Assembly: GCA_900708905.1 (NCBI GenBank) | Contig: CAADRB010000064.1 | Coordinates: forward strand, 133,344-197,343 | Direction of reading: 5' to 3' | Origin: Hymenolepis diminuta | Lineage: Eukaryota > Platyhelminthes > Cestoda > Cyclophyllidea > Hymenolepididae | Length of the DNA stretch: 64,000 bases | Shown: piece by piece, positions 53,401 to 62,000 of the stretch | Position numbering within the stretch: position 1 is the stretch's first letter | Layout of the letters: every line of letters starts with the position of its first letter | The notes under the pieces: model-generated | The model's input: only the letters and a program-made list of their open reading frames with translations | What the model was told of the DNA's origin: nothing | The model's database searches: none | Made by a program: the position numbers and the translations under genes

Positions 53401-56400
53401 TCTCAAATCTAGATACAATAGAACTTTAGAAGGAACAAACTGGACGAGACAAATTCATGAAAAATAAATCACATATCAAATCCTAATCCTAATCCTCAAT
53501 TATTCTCAATGAGTGATCTCGCCAAATAAATAAAATATTATTCATGGGAAATCTCAAAATCTAAGACAAATTCAGTTATACGGCAAAAATCGCCCGACTG
53601 GAATCCTGTGCCATAAGATAACGATTCTGAATAGTGAGACAGGAGTGAGTCATCTAAGGAAATGAAATATTAACAGAAGGAAGAATAATGAGCGGAAAAA
53701 AGTTAAGGGTATTTTGTTGGAAGCATACAGCAGAAATGACAGGTTATAGACTCACCTTTCCTACATCTGAAGAGTGCAGTAGTAGGGACACTGACGCGGG
53801 GGTGTAGGTTGGGAGCTGTAAGTAGAAAAATCATAGGTAAATATACATATCGTCACTGCCAAATTAGCCTTAACGCAATTAAACAATAAGTCTTAAACAT
53901 ATTAAAGGGGAGTGTTACCTAAAACCCACCAGAGATGGAAAAGTAGTATGCTGAAGCCTCTCTGGTAAGAAACCCCTTTTCTGAGACACCACTATTAATC
54001 AGACAGTAATTTATATCACTTGATGGGAATCGAACTCATGATATATTAAATGTGTTGGAATTTATCAATCAAAATCGAAAAAAAACTCAAGCAACCGAGA
54101 TATTTCATTAAAATTTCCCAAGTAGCCCTTTAACCCATCTAATAGAAAATACCAAATTATACACATTCTGTCAGTTTGTTTTATAAACTAACTTAGCAAA
54201 AACAGGAACATATAACAACTCCCATACCTTAAACGGGCTTTAATCCTCGTTGAGAATTGGGGCTTTCTGTCATTCTTTAAAGAAGCATAATGATACTATA
54301 AGGGGGCAATAAACTGTTACTTCTGCTACAATCATGAGGGTTATCAAATCATTTTACTTTACAGTTAATATAAAAATAGAAGTTGTCCAATTTTAGTGGT
54401 TATGAAAGTTTGAGCCAGCATCTTTAAGCTGATAGTAAACGTTTATATAATCATTTCACAATATTTCGATGAATGTTATGACCACGGGGACTGCAAAATT
54501 TTCTTGAAAGCAAAAATCAAATAAGTAAAACACTTAATAAAAATCAAGGAGAAAAATTTTTACCTATCTAATCTTTTCTGTGCTAAAGTTGTACCATATA
54601 AGGTCATTTACCTTCTCAACCATTGGAGAAAAAAATTAGCTTCGGCAGTAAGATCAACCCTTCTTAATTAAATAATACCGATCTATAAGCACCGAAACAT
54701 CGTAGACAGGCACTTGATGCAATCCATGGGACGAGTCGTGAAATCTGTATTTTGGAATGTGAACTGCCCACTTAGTAAATATTGTACAACCCGAATGCAA
54801 ACATCAAATGAAATAAGACTCTTTGATACTTTGACGTTGCTCTCAGTATCTTTTTGAGCCTTCCCCACCTCCCACCCCCCACCCCCCCATTTATCATTTG
54901 TTGGACTTTAAAAGTCTACAAATCTGTTAATCAAACACGAGAACACTCATGAACCGACAAGTTTGACTTGTGGTTGATATGATTACAGTAATGAAAAAAC
55001 ATTGACGACCGTTTTGTGAGATGATAAATAAAAACAGAACTTTCAGGATTCTAAGACATTATTCATTCAGTTACACCTTCAACCTTTTTTAAGAGTTGAT
55101 GATCGAAACAAACAGATGACGACAATTTTAACAAATCTTCCCCTGAACAATCATTCTGCTACAGCTATTAGCTGGGACCAAGGGAAAATTTTTTGTGATA
55201 AGCCATCTGAACAAGAACAGTAAAATGGTCTGACGGGAGGAGGGGGAAGGGTAGTTGAAACAGAGAATAAAGTTATGACAATAAAAGAGCCTTGTTCAAT
55301 TTAGCCTTGGATTTAGTCAGTTTAATTAGTGAGTATATTTAATTAGGCCATTATGTATTGTCTCAGACTTAAACCTTCAGGAATCAACTATGATGTTTAT
55401 GAAAGAGGTAATATTTGAGACCACTTCGGATAGACCTTATTGACTAATCTATTATAAATTGAATAGTTGGTCATACTATCTCGATGTACGTATTTTTTTA
55501 ATAGTCATAAGGGGCTAGTAGATATAAGCTAAGTTGATTTTATTCTATTCCATCTGAAAAGAAAGGCACTTTTAATCCTTCATTCCATCACTAAATTACA
55601 CCTTCTTATCAATTAAATGAAAGTTAAGAAGTTTACAAGGTATAAGAAAGATGGAGTATTAGATTAGGCACTTTCATTAACTGGTAATTAATAAGATACC
55701 TCTTCCATCTCTCTCCTACACTCAAGGCCGAGGATGGGCAGCAGTTGGAGATTATTTATGCATCAACTACAATTAGTGTATCGGTCATCTCATCACATTT
55801 AGAGAGCGTACCGACTCTAATAGATGAAAATTCATGAATTTATTTGAGTGGCTACCCATTAACTGTGATAAGACCAAGTACAAGTTTTAATTAGTGATTA
55901 ACACTGACAGCGTAATCGCTATACAATTGCTGTCCACAATAGCCGTTCTATTGGAAAACACCAAAAAGAGATGTTCAAACGAAATCTGTGAATTTAAATG
56001 GTCAAAATAATCCATGAAGTTTGGCAAATTCGAAATTTAAAATAAAGTTTAATGCAATTGTTATCAGTAGCAAGGCGAAAAAGTAGCATTTCAAATGTAA
56101 AATCTTTAAACGCTACAAATACGCCAATAAGGGCCGAATGGAGAGTTTAAAATTTAGACATGAGGGAATTTGAGAACCTTTACTCAAGTTCTACAACTGG
56201 TAACTGTTCATTTGGAATTCTTTAAAACAAGTTGTTAAAAGCGATTCCGTTATTAAATAAGTCCAAAACTAGATTGATCAGACAATGGCAAACGATTTTA
56301 TCAAACGACCTATTTTATTAAAGTAAAGAATTGCCACTTGGACAAACGATATTTGAAAAATGATGGATTCCTTTGAGTTTTTATGATAAAAAATCAAACG

Positions 56401-57504
56401 GTGTGTTGGTAATTAAATTTACGCCAATTTTACGGTGCGTGTCAAAATTTTGTCCAAAATCTGTGGCACATACAAAAAAAGAAGAAGGGAGAGAAGGTCA
56501 AGACCACACACATACGGTTGGCCGACTTTTTTCCTCTGCAATATTATTGTTTCTATAAGAACACCCACATAGATGACCAAGTTCTTCTACCTTAAAGAGA
56601 ATAATGAGGCGGATATCTAGTCGTTTTATCAAATAACCTGATTCGAAACCCACCGGTAGCTATCAAGCAACTGGGAAGATCACTTAAAGTCTTCAAATAT
56701 TACTTAATATATGACCAAGTGACAATTCCCCTCACTGACAGCAATAAATATTTTCGAAATAAGTATTAGAAGAAATTTTTCCGACTAACTTGAATTCATC
56801 CGTGCGTTTTTAAACTTATCCATAATTCTCTAAATTGCCAATTGCTGTTCATGAAAAAAATTGTCCCTAAAGGTGACAATGAAATGGAGACTCGCCTTCA
56901 TTGCTTGCTATTAGTACCTGCAAAGGTGTTCAGTAAGAAAAAAAGATCCATTAATTATGCCGAAGTTAACAAGTAGGGCACCAACGCAAAGGGCCGTACA
57001 TCTCCAAGAAAGAAACTCATCAATTACTTGGCAATGATGAGCGTTTTAAAAAGGGGAGTCTATATAACATGAGAATATCTCTAGCTCAAATCCAGGGGTA
57101 GGAGGGGAAAGAATTGTGACTTAATGAGATCTGGACTTCGTCATTACTTTAAGAGGGTAACTTAGATATAAGGTATGGACTAGTTTAATAATAGCAACTA
57201 AGAAACTTTGTTCTCTGATATGAGCACGGAAGAACAGTAATGGAAAAATTTAGTGGCCAAAAGAAGGATTTTTCTTCCCATCACTATACGAACATGATTT
57301 TTCAATTCATAATCTGCGGCTCTCTTTTAGTCAGTCTAAATTATTGGACCAAAACAATTGAAAATTAAATAACAAACTAACAATATGCACAATCTGTTAA
57401 GACGTTCAAACAACTGTCTGCTGGGTGAGTGAGAAAGTTAACTTTGAGACACAAGCACTCACCGTATAGAAGAACTTAGATGGGTAAACATATCTGCCTA
57501 TCAG
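23203..57504 (-). CDS. Beta-arrestin, 3' ten exons (N-terminal exons not found)
   Basis: Exons in transcript order: 57504-57463, 53815-53756, 44607-44540, 40377-40242, 39024-38940, 33561-33489, 31733-31587, 29580-29494, 27015-26413, 23452-23203. All junctions are GT/AG and the phases agree throughout, giving 516 residues that start within the arrestin N-domain. About the first 100 residues are missing and probably lie beyond 64000. Arrestins bind phosphorylated, active G-protein-coupled receptors, block G-protein coupling and link receptors to clathrin and AP2. Conserved sites are visible: NSVRMIVRK (phosphate-sensor Arg), [35 protein letters not shown] (the lariat loop with both polar-core Asp), [14 protein letters not shown], and the C-tail [13 protein letters not shown] (the AP2-binding F-x-x-F-x-x-x-R and the polar-core Arg). 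The tail is about 230 residues longer than usual. Confidence 0.93.
23656..24223 (-). other. Intron sequence with long minus-strand frames of unclear status
   Basis: Inside the last arrestin intron there are two open minus-strand stretches, 23656-24018 and 24023-24223, in different frames. The second is followed by GTAAGA, a usable donor. They could be an alternative arrestin 3' exon, but no arrestin motif is present and no good acceptor precedes them, so chance is more likely. Confidence 0.2.
24395..24790 (+). repeat. Dispersed repeat, family B, copy 1
   Basis: Aligns with the copies at 41290, 48615 and 54570. Shared blocks include CATCGTAGACAAGC, a TTTTGGAA..CAAATTA stretch, TAGTAAATATTGTACAACCCGA, and ATCAAATGAA, followed by a pyrimidine-rich 3' part with GTCGCTTCC. 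No coding capacity and no clear terminal repeats. Class unknown, probably a non-autonomous element. Confidence 0.75.
25414..25959 (+). other. 181-codon open frame in an arrestin intron, function unknown
   Basis: Opens with ATG and is antisense to the arrestin gene. The product would be rich in Leu, Phe and Ile with a Cys-rich patch ([12 protein letters not shown]) near residue 160. A second open frame (25560-25784) overlaps it, so the region may be open simply by composition. No family is recognised and no splice structure supports it. It could be a chance frame, a worn mobile-element fragment or a small antisense gene. Confidence 0.2.
26413..27015 (-). CDS. Arrestin exon: end of C-domain and expanded low-complexity tail
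   Basis: Starts with (S)[15 protein letters not shown], the last C-domain strand of arrestins. It then enters the tail with DNLLDDFHF, at the place where the clathrin box normally stands. The remaining ~170 residues are Gly-, Ser-, Ala- and Pro-rich, with a Gly run, an Ala-rich stretch and a few hydrophobic islands ([18 protein letters not shown]). Donor GTAAGT at 26412. Confidence 0.92.
27183..27340 (+). repeat. SINE-like copy (tRNA-derived family)
   Basis: Begins CGTGCACATCCAAGTCAGAG with GGTCACGAGA (B-box region). It continues through a CTGATCAATTCCGGTG stretch to AGAATGCGAGTTTTTCATAA and a TTCCAAGATATCT end, matching the other copies in order. Confidence 0.65.
27748..27764. repeat. AT dinucleotide microsatellite
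   Basis: A short uninterrupted AT run within an arrestin intron. Confidence 0.85.
29494..29580 (-). CDS. Arrestin exon: C-domain strand [13 protein letters not shown]
   Basis: Encodes [20 protein letters not shown], aligning with REGANREILGIIVSYKVKV of animal beta-arrestins. AG acceptor at 29581-29582, donor GTAAAT from 29493; phase 2 at both ends. Confidence 0.92.
29975..30180 (+). repeat. SINE-like copy (tRNA-derived family)
   Basis: Contains GTGCTCAACGTGCACGTCTG (A-box side), then GATGTGGATGACCAAC, GGTAAACAAGAGGG and CTACCCAAG near the 3' end, the landmark series of this family. Confidence 0.75.
30746..30945 (+). repeat. SINE-like copy, best-preserved of the tRNA-derived family
   Basis: Starts TAGCGCAATGGTCAACGTG, which fits a tRNA A box (polymerase III promoter). 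GAAGATCATGAGAGCAATG follows at B-box distance. The body reads GTGGACGGACAACCGCACCG, GGTCAACAGGAGGG, GCGAGTTTCTTATAGGA and ends near AACTACCCAAGTCAAG. No coding capacity is expected; the 66-codon frame over it is incidental. Confidence 0.8.
31587..31733 (-). CDS. Arrestin exon: lariat loop
   Basis: Encodes [20 protein letters not shown] and then [18 protein letters not shown]. Both Asp residues of the arrestin polar core (ALDG and NEDT) are kept. The stretch before the conserved CKVY ([12 protein letters not shown]) replaces the usual linker. Confidence 0.95.
33489..33561 (-). CDS. Arrestin exon: [11 protein letters not shown] strand
   Basis: Encodes [20 protein letters not shown], aligning with [20 protein letters not shown] of animal beta-arrestins. 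Phases 1 and 2 join cleanly to the neighbouring exons. Confidence 0.93.
34266..35562 (+). mobile_element. Mariner-type DNA transposon, inactive
   Basis: Near-perfect inverted ends, GTTGTAACAGAAGTTCTGT at 34266 and its complement ending at 35562, bound a 1.3-kb segment, the usual mariner size. The exact outer ends and the TA target duplication are uncertain by some 15 bases on each side. It lies in the arrestin intron between the exons at 38940-39024 and 33489-33561, on the strand opposite to the gene. Confidence 0.9.
34433..35492 (+). pseudogene. Mariner transposase pseudogene (DD34D)
   Basis: The N-terminal helix-turn-helix region is readable from the ATG at 34433 ([20 protein letters not shown]; later [14 protein letters not shown]). 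Codon 2 is already a stop. The first catalytic Asp is in [10 protein letters not shown] (near 34912), in a different frame. The last part (35163-35492) holds [10 protein letters not shown] and [13 protein letters not shown], whose Asp residues are separated by exactly 34, the mariner DD34D signature. At least two frame changes and several stops separate these blocks, so the gene is dead. Confidence 0.9.
35570..37340. other. Arrestin intron sequence, nothing recognised
   Basis: AT-rich intron without supported coding or repeat content. A purine-to-pyrimidine-rich patch at 35820-35920 opens short frames on both strands. Confidence 0.4.
37341..37560 (+). repeat. SINE-like copy (tRNA-derived family)
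   Basis: Carries AACGCAATGACCAACGTG (A box), GAGATCACGAAATCAATG (B box), GGACGACCAATTACAC, GTGGAGTGAGAGTTTCTAAT and a CTACCCAAGTGA end, in the family order. Confidence 0.8.
37990..38035. repeat. C-rich pyrimidine tract
   Basis: Low-complexity CT/C-rich run within the intron. No further role seen. Confidence 0.7.
38940..39024 (-). CDS. Arrestin exon: [16 protein letters not shown]
   Basis: Encodes [20 protein letters not shown] then TVKKIKLL, aligning with [28 protein letters not shown] of animal beta-arrestins, the start of the C-domain. Donor GTGAGA follows in phase 1. Confidence 0.95.
39770..39945 (-). repeat. SINE-like copy (tRNA-derived family), minus strand
   Basis: Read on the minus strand: GGTCAAAGTGCACGTCTGTG, GTCAGAGGTAACAAAATC, GGATAGCCAGCCACATCGG, CTGGTCAACAACAAGGG, TCTCATAGGA. 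This shows the family inserts in both orientations. Confidence 0.75.
40242..40377 (-). CDS. Arrestin exon: phosphate sensor and inter-domain hinge
   Basis: Encodes [20 protein letters not shown] then [20 protein letters not shown] and SLDKQ. The Arg in NSVRM corresponds to the arrestin polar-core phosphate sensor. APxxxGPQPTAE is the hinge signature of the family. Donor is GTCAGA. Confidence 0.96.
41290..41835 (+). repeat. Dispersed repeat, family B, copy 2
   Basis: The longest copy. The block 41401-41589 is identical, base for base, to 54667-54855. The 3' part contains about 95 bp (roughly 41635-41725) missing from the 54.6-kb copy, bounded by short GACTT repeats. It ends near GACTTGTGGTTGATATGATT. 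Confidence 0.85.
41840..44356. other. Arrestin intron sequence, nothing recognised
   Basis: AT-rich intron. The 92-codon minus-strand frame at 43329-43607 is Phe/Leu-rich and shows no domain. Confidence 0.4.
44357..44509. other. Assembly gap (153 N)
   Basis: Run of N inside an arrestin intron, starting about 150 bp downstream (gene sense) of no known exon end and lying 31 bp from the exon at 44540-44607. The frames that run across it are artefacts. Confidence 0.95.
44540..44607 (-). CDS. Arrestin exon: [16 protein letters not shown]
   Basis: Encodes [20 protein letters not shown], aligning with ACGVDYEVKAFCAENLEEK of animal beta-arrestins. Acceptor TTTCAG before 44607 and donor GTAAGT at 44539. 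Confidence 0.95.
45925..46449 (-). other. Possible nested gene or retrocopy: two open blocks in the same frame
   Basis: Two minus-strand open blocks, 46449-46249 (66 codons) and 46149-45925 (74 codons), share one reading frame and are separated by about 100 bp with three stops. The spacer could be a small intron, for example a GTAGAC donor near 46270 and a CACAG acceptor near 46165, typical of the short introns seen elsewhere here. The protein is of ordinary, non-repetitive composition ([39 protein letters not shown]). I do not recognise it. It lies within the 9.1-kb arrestin intron on the same strand, and could be a nested gene, a degraded retrocopy or chance. Confidence 0.3.
47900..48160 (+). 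repeat. Dispersed repeat, family C, copy 2
   Basis: Matches 1330-1600 in order, including the AATGGCCACT and GGTTGAGCATATC blocks and GTAACATGCTAGGTGGCTTA. Class unknown. Confidence 0.45.
48615..49035 (+). repeat. Dispersed repeat, family B, copy 3
   Basis: Shares TTTACCTTCTCATTCATTGG, ACATCGTAAACAAGCAT, a GCACAACTTGAATTCAAACA block, and GACGTCGCTCTCAG with the other three copies. More diverged than the 41.3/54.6-kb pair. Same orientation. Confidence 0.75.
49541..49730. repeat. Imperfect tandem repeat, unit about 54 bp, about three copies
   Basis: Successive units begin GAAAGCTAGAAGCTACACA, GAAGGAAACTACACATTTG and GAAAGGAAATTATACATGA, each followed by TGAATG(A)-rich sequence and a GAAT..A.ACTA-like block. 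A partial fourth unit begins at about 49712. Units have diverged, so the array is old. Confidence 0.65.
51165..51435. repeat. Two-copy local duplication
   Basis: A stretch with ACCACTTATA, TCTTGCCAAAATAGGATG and TTCTTTACTTACGTCTGA is followed about 170 bp later by ATCACTTATA, CATTGGCAAACTAGAATG and TTTCTTACTTGGGACCTTGA. This looks like an old tandem duplication. Confidence 0.5.
52465..52565 (+). repeat. SINE-like fragment, tRNA-like head only
   Basis: GCGCCTCTAGCGCAATGGTT has the best A box of the family. GGTTTAGGTTGGC stands where the B box should be. The body is truncated soon after. The lack of a closed acceptor stem rules out an intact tRNA gene. Confidence 0.65.
53185..53735. repeat. 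Two-copy local duplication
   Basis: The stretch at about 53190-53330 (GTGCCAAAAGATAACGACTC, GAGTGAGTCA, ATGAGCAGAAAAAAG) recurs at about 53608-53725 (GTGCCATAAGATAACGATTC, GAGTGAGTCA, ATGAGCGGAAAAAAG) in the same order. It lies next to the arrestin exon at 53756. Confidence 0.65.
53756..53815 (-). CDS. Arrestin exon: [20 protein letters not shown]
   Basis: Twenty codons matching [20 protein letters not shown] of animal beta-arrestins. It has an AG acceptor at 53816-53817 and donor GTGAGT. Both ends are phase 0. Despite its size the call is firm, because it joins directly to PCRVDYE in the next exon. Confidence 0.88.
54570..54995 (+). repeat. Dispersed repeat, family B, copy 4
   Basis: Identical to copy 2 over about 190 bases (54667-54855), with only a few differences either side and a ~95-bp deletion after GTTGGACTT. 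It ends with the shared GACTTGTGGTTGATATGATT. Confidence 0.85.
55000..57460. other. Arrestin intron sequence, nothing recognised
   Basis: AT-rich; no repeat, RNA gene or exon could be supported. Confidence 0.4.
57463..57504 (-). CDS. Probable arrestin exon: [14 protein letters not shown]
   Basis: A 14-codon exon. LIGRYVYP aligns with KLGEHAYP and the rest with TFE of animal beta-arrestins, with two extra residues before LPTYTPASV in the next exon. It has a pyrimidine-rich acceptor ending GAG at 57505, a GTGAGT donor and phase 0 at both ends. The small size and the weaker match make it less certain than the other exons. Confidence 0.55.
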
Positions 57505-57689
57505 CTCAGAAGAAGTAAAATAGTAAATAAGTACCGTTCTAAAAAGTTTACCAAGAAATTGGAAGAGATCGAATAAAGCGGAAAACTAGAGGCGAAAATT
57601 TCAGATAAATCTGAGGGAGTTAATATTATCGACGAATCATCTGGCTGAGGATATTTTTGGGCTCCCTCCTATTCAAATATCTTTACAAT

Positions 57690-57960
57690 GCCTTATTCCC
57701 GACTTTCCGATCACAAATCCGCGTTCAATAATAAGAAAATCATCATCGTCATTTAGCATCAACAAGAAACGATGTACCAACGATCTACAGTAGCACATAC
57801 CCAAGTGCCAGAATAGCCGATAGATGAGACAAGATAAACTCTCTGATCTAAACATCTTAGAATAAAATGTATAATTACCAACTCTCAAAATTACGAATTG
57901 GCACATAATAACAAAAAAGTCATCATCACCAATCTAACATCAACAAGATTTCCCAACAGC
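57690..57960. repeat. Two-copy local duplication
   Basis: AATAATAAGAAAATCATCAT with GCATCAACAAGAAACGATGT (from about 57726) recurs as CATAATAACAAAAAAGTCAT with ACATCAACAAGATTTCCCAA (from about 57904). Confidence 0.45.
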
Positions 57961-58078
57961 AAAGATATGTGCAGCAGTAGCAGTAGTGCTACAAATAGAG
58001 CCAAACAGCTGTGTCAGTGATTAGACAACTAGGGGGTGAGACACATAGTTAAGACTTCACAGAGTAGCCTTCCAAGAA

Positions 58079-58120
58079 GGTGTGTGCATGTGTGTGTATG
58101 CTAATGTACATATGTTGTCG
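58079..58120. repeat. GT-rich microsatellite
   Basis: An interrupted TG repeat (GTGTGTGCATGTGTGTGTATG). A CA counterpart lies at 59376-59400. Confidence 0.7.
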
Positions 58121-58904
58121 GCTGAAGTGAACGACTTTTCGGCCAAGACCTTGCACAAACACAAAAATACGCCCCCGCTTGCAATTCGCACAGAGATTTC
58201 AGCTCTCCTGGCAAGCAATGCTGTGGAATTTGAATCAACTTGCCATGACCGAATAATACACACGTTAACTTAAGTGATTAAGAGCCTCAAAGAATGTTAG
58301 GAAATTCATTTACGGCTAAATTACTAAAAGCGAATAAGAAGGACCAATAATATAGATCAAAATTGATCATAGGCTTAGTCATTTCTCAGCTATCAGTGTA
58401 ACCCCTTGACAAATTACATTACCGAAAATGATCAGTAGAAAAACATCTAGGCAAATTGCATATTTACTCAATCTGAGAGTAGACAAAGGGATCTGTGGCA
58501 CCTACGCACTCTCACTAATAGGCCTGCTCAGTCTCTATTTATTATGCACATACTGACCTATACCTTTATCCCAACGAAAGACGCTAAATCGATCAGCCGA
58601 CTTATCGCTCCTCAATTCGCCTGTTTTTCATAACCCAGTTTGTCCTGGCTCAGTACTGACGCCTTTCCTCTTCTCTCCCACTTCCACTTCATAGCCGAAA
58701 ATCTGGATATTCCATCTAAATAGATGCTATCCTGAACAAAGCGAATTAAGAAAAAAAGCGGATGTTAAGACATTACTTCTATAAGAAATAAACTACTATA
58801 TATCTTATGACAGTCATACTACTTTGATTTTAGCTAAGCATTCAAGTAAAAAAGGGCTGGGAAAGAGTATAAATTACAGTACCGTAGAGGAAACGGCGAA
58901 GCTG

Positions 58905-59060
58905 TCTTCGTGCACATCTGAAAAGTCTGAGGCCACGAGCTCGATACACACATTCTTTCAAACCGCATGACCAACCTCTTAAAAGGTATATGCAATGAAC
59001 GGAATGGTGGAATACGAATTTATTATTAATGGGGTTCTAAGACATTACTAATCTACTAGA
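58905..59060 (+). repeat. SINE-like copy (tRNA-derived family)
   Basis: CGTGCACATCTGAAAAGTCT, GAGGCCACGAGCTCGATAC (B-box region), a CCGCATGACCAACCTC stretch and a GAATACGAATTTATTATTAA stretch follow the family order. Confidence 0.6.
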
Positions 59061-59099
59061 AAAAGCCTCATTCACCAGTTTTGGGACTCATCGTCTGAG

Positions 59100-62000
59100 T
59101 TGGCAATTAATCTTCTTACAGAGTATATAATAGTAGGATGCGAACACACAAATCATTCGATGAATTAACAACTCCAGAGCCCAATGAATCATGCGCTTCA
59201 TAAAAATACATGCCCAGGAAACACGTATATTAAAGTCACCATAACGTGAATTCCAGATACATTAATGCGTTACAGCTTCCAACACGAAAATCAAATTGTT
59301 GCAGTATCAACTTAACACATGAATTTAAATGTGAATTTGGAAAACGTGGCTTTGGCATAGCTCTATACCAGGTAAACACGCACACACATGCACACACACT
59401 GGTCGGTTTCGGAAAACGCGCAAATTGAATTCGCAATCAAAACGCTACTCCATAACCAAAATTGTCAAATACAAAAGCTTTCGGAAGAGAGCACTATACA
59501 CAACAAACAAGAGTTATTTAGGTGGACCTGAAAAATTCGGAGTTAAACAAAGTTTGAGGCATAAATTTAGAGGACGTTTTACCAGATTTGTAACTTTCTT
59601 GTGACCCCCAATCATTTCTTCACGTGTGATGATTCGAATTGCTATATGTTTTGAATCCTTAGTACATGATAAGGCCCAAACTCATTCCAGGATTTATTTT
59701 AGACAGAAGTGTAGTGTGCTGGAGCCACTCTAACGAAGAATTCACATAGTGTCAAACAAAGTTAGTACTATTAGCCATACTGTTCAATAAATGTGCACCG
59801 ACCACACTTATAATATCCAACTTGATACTCTGCCACAGATTCCGAACTCTGGTCATAGAATACTGTCCTATCTTTACGGATACATGCCTTCTGAAGTGTT
59901 AACTCAGAGTATCAGTATTAAAAAGCACTATTTGTATTTCGATAAATGGATGAGAATCATTAGAGTAAAGTCGTGGAAAATCTGATGAGAAAACGTGAAT
60001 ACCGGGAAGTTCTACATGGATGAACTTAATACCCAGGACAATTAAACAATCGAAAGTAAGGTAACTGCAAAGAACAAGTGGAAAGCTCAACAAAATTTAT
60101 AACAGGAGTCGACAGATTGGAAATAAATCGCTTTGAGCATTATCATTTTACTTAATAGATTTTATGAAGAAAAAATCAAAGGTAAGAATATCCTCTTCAA
60201 AATTTAAATTAAAAAAAACTAGAATTTTAAGAAAAGATAGTTAATGCTCAATAAAACCACAAAGTTCAATGCAACGAAAGATGGAGTGTTTGGGAATTAG
60301 TCATTAAAAGAACGATAAATGAAAACAAATCAAAACTATAGTGCTCAAACTATCCTTCTCATGAAGGGAGCGTTTTCAATTTCAACAATGCTTCCAATTA
60401 TTGTTCGATAAAAATAAATAATTTTTATGAAAGAAAAACTAAATGTTAATTATTGGCAAAATTAGCATATTTCTTAAAGTGTGTTAAATTGCAGGGTCGT
60501 TGCCTGGAATAATTATGAGAAAAGCCTAACATTACGCTAATCCCATGTTATAATTGGGTTGGAGGGATTGTGGCTATTTGGGAGGTTAATAAGTTTATAA
60601 TAGTTATTAAAATGTCAGAAAATGATAATTTATACATGCACTTTCCCAAATCATATATAAAATACATTATAAACCAAGTGCCAGTTTACTCTTCCTTTAG
60701 CATACATTAAAACAAACATTTTCGCACCTTTCAAACAGATAGTGTGCGTATGAACAAATGCGTGAGTGCGTAATAATTATGACCCGTTCAATTTACTAAC
60801 CTGACTTTATTTGGAAGAATAACCCTCAGCACAATCCCACCCTAGTACCCTGATTAACAAAATCACTGTCATCCCATCACCCCCTGATATTTTTGTAAAA
60901 TCATCCAAACGGAAGTAATGCTTCATCAATCTTGTCTGAATGCAAGGAATGAGGGAGGGAGGAAACTGCAAATATTGATAAAAAGGGATGCCTAGTCAGA
61001 GAGTACATATTGAACTGCGTAGTTAAGGCCCTAGTACCAAACTACTGAGATGAGATATTAAACAATCACCATGAACTTCTATCTCTCCCTATAGGTTAAA
61101 TGTGTGTAAAAAACACGCAAATTGAAAAAAAAAAAGAAAAAAGAGAAGGTTGGTAGAGAGATTAGCACAGTTTTAACTCTATTGTATTTCGAGAATAAAG
61201 AAGGCATCCTAAACTAAGGGACTACAAAATTAATCAGTATCCCTTAATGGAGCTGTGAATCATACGCATTCCAACTTCTTGAAAGGTTAAAAGAGAGGAT
61301 GGGAGGATGTGATTGTGAAAGATCTGGGAAAATAAATAAATGGCACATTAAACCATGATATCCTGAGATGCATTAAAAGCCCATGAAAAACCGAGCCATT
61401 TAAAACGAGAAAAATAGAGGGTTACGCTAGACCTCGACGATGACGTATAGACAGAAATTGTATTTATCAACTGCGAAATTAAATAACAAAATTTAATGAC
61501 GCTGCCAACAGATAGAGATTAGAAGATTAATAAACTTCAAGTAAAGAAGAGAGGGCAGATTCAATGTATTTTCTGAGTTTAGTTCCAATCTGCTCAGGAA
61601 ACGAAACATTAAGTTAGATGATAGACAAAGTTTTAAAAATTTCACAACTCATAGTTAACGCCACAAATATTATATGAAATGTGATGCTACACAATAGAAA
61701 TTTTTCTTTCAATCAGGGGATAGGAGTTTGTTTATGTAAATTTGTAACTGAACGCCGAGTTATGTTTGGCCTGTTCGGGTGGGAGTATCGATGTCTATTT
61801 CATTGAATACCGTATCCTAGAAAATTTCCATCTTTTAATGCATAGGAACACCCGTCCATCTAATCGACTTCTAGGTCCAATTTGTATTCAGTGCAATGAA
61901 TTGACTTCAACTCGATTCAATTCTTCTTTAAGCTAGATCTCTATTGTTAGAAATTTCACAAGAAAATTCTAAAAGTGACTATAAAATTACTTCAAAATTC

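Noticed and set aside
57003..57045. Plus-strand LQERNSS-like translation resembling the arrestin LQERLIKK motif
   Set aside because: Wrong strand for this gene, and no further similarity or splice sites; coincidence.
59236..59436. Paired 60-66-codon frames on both strands
   Set aside because: Opened by the CA microsatellite; no domain.
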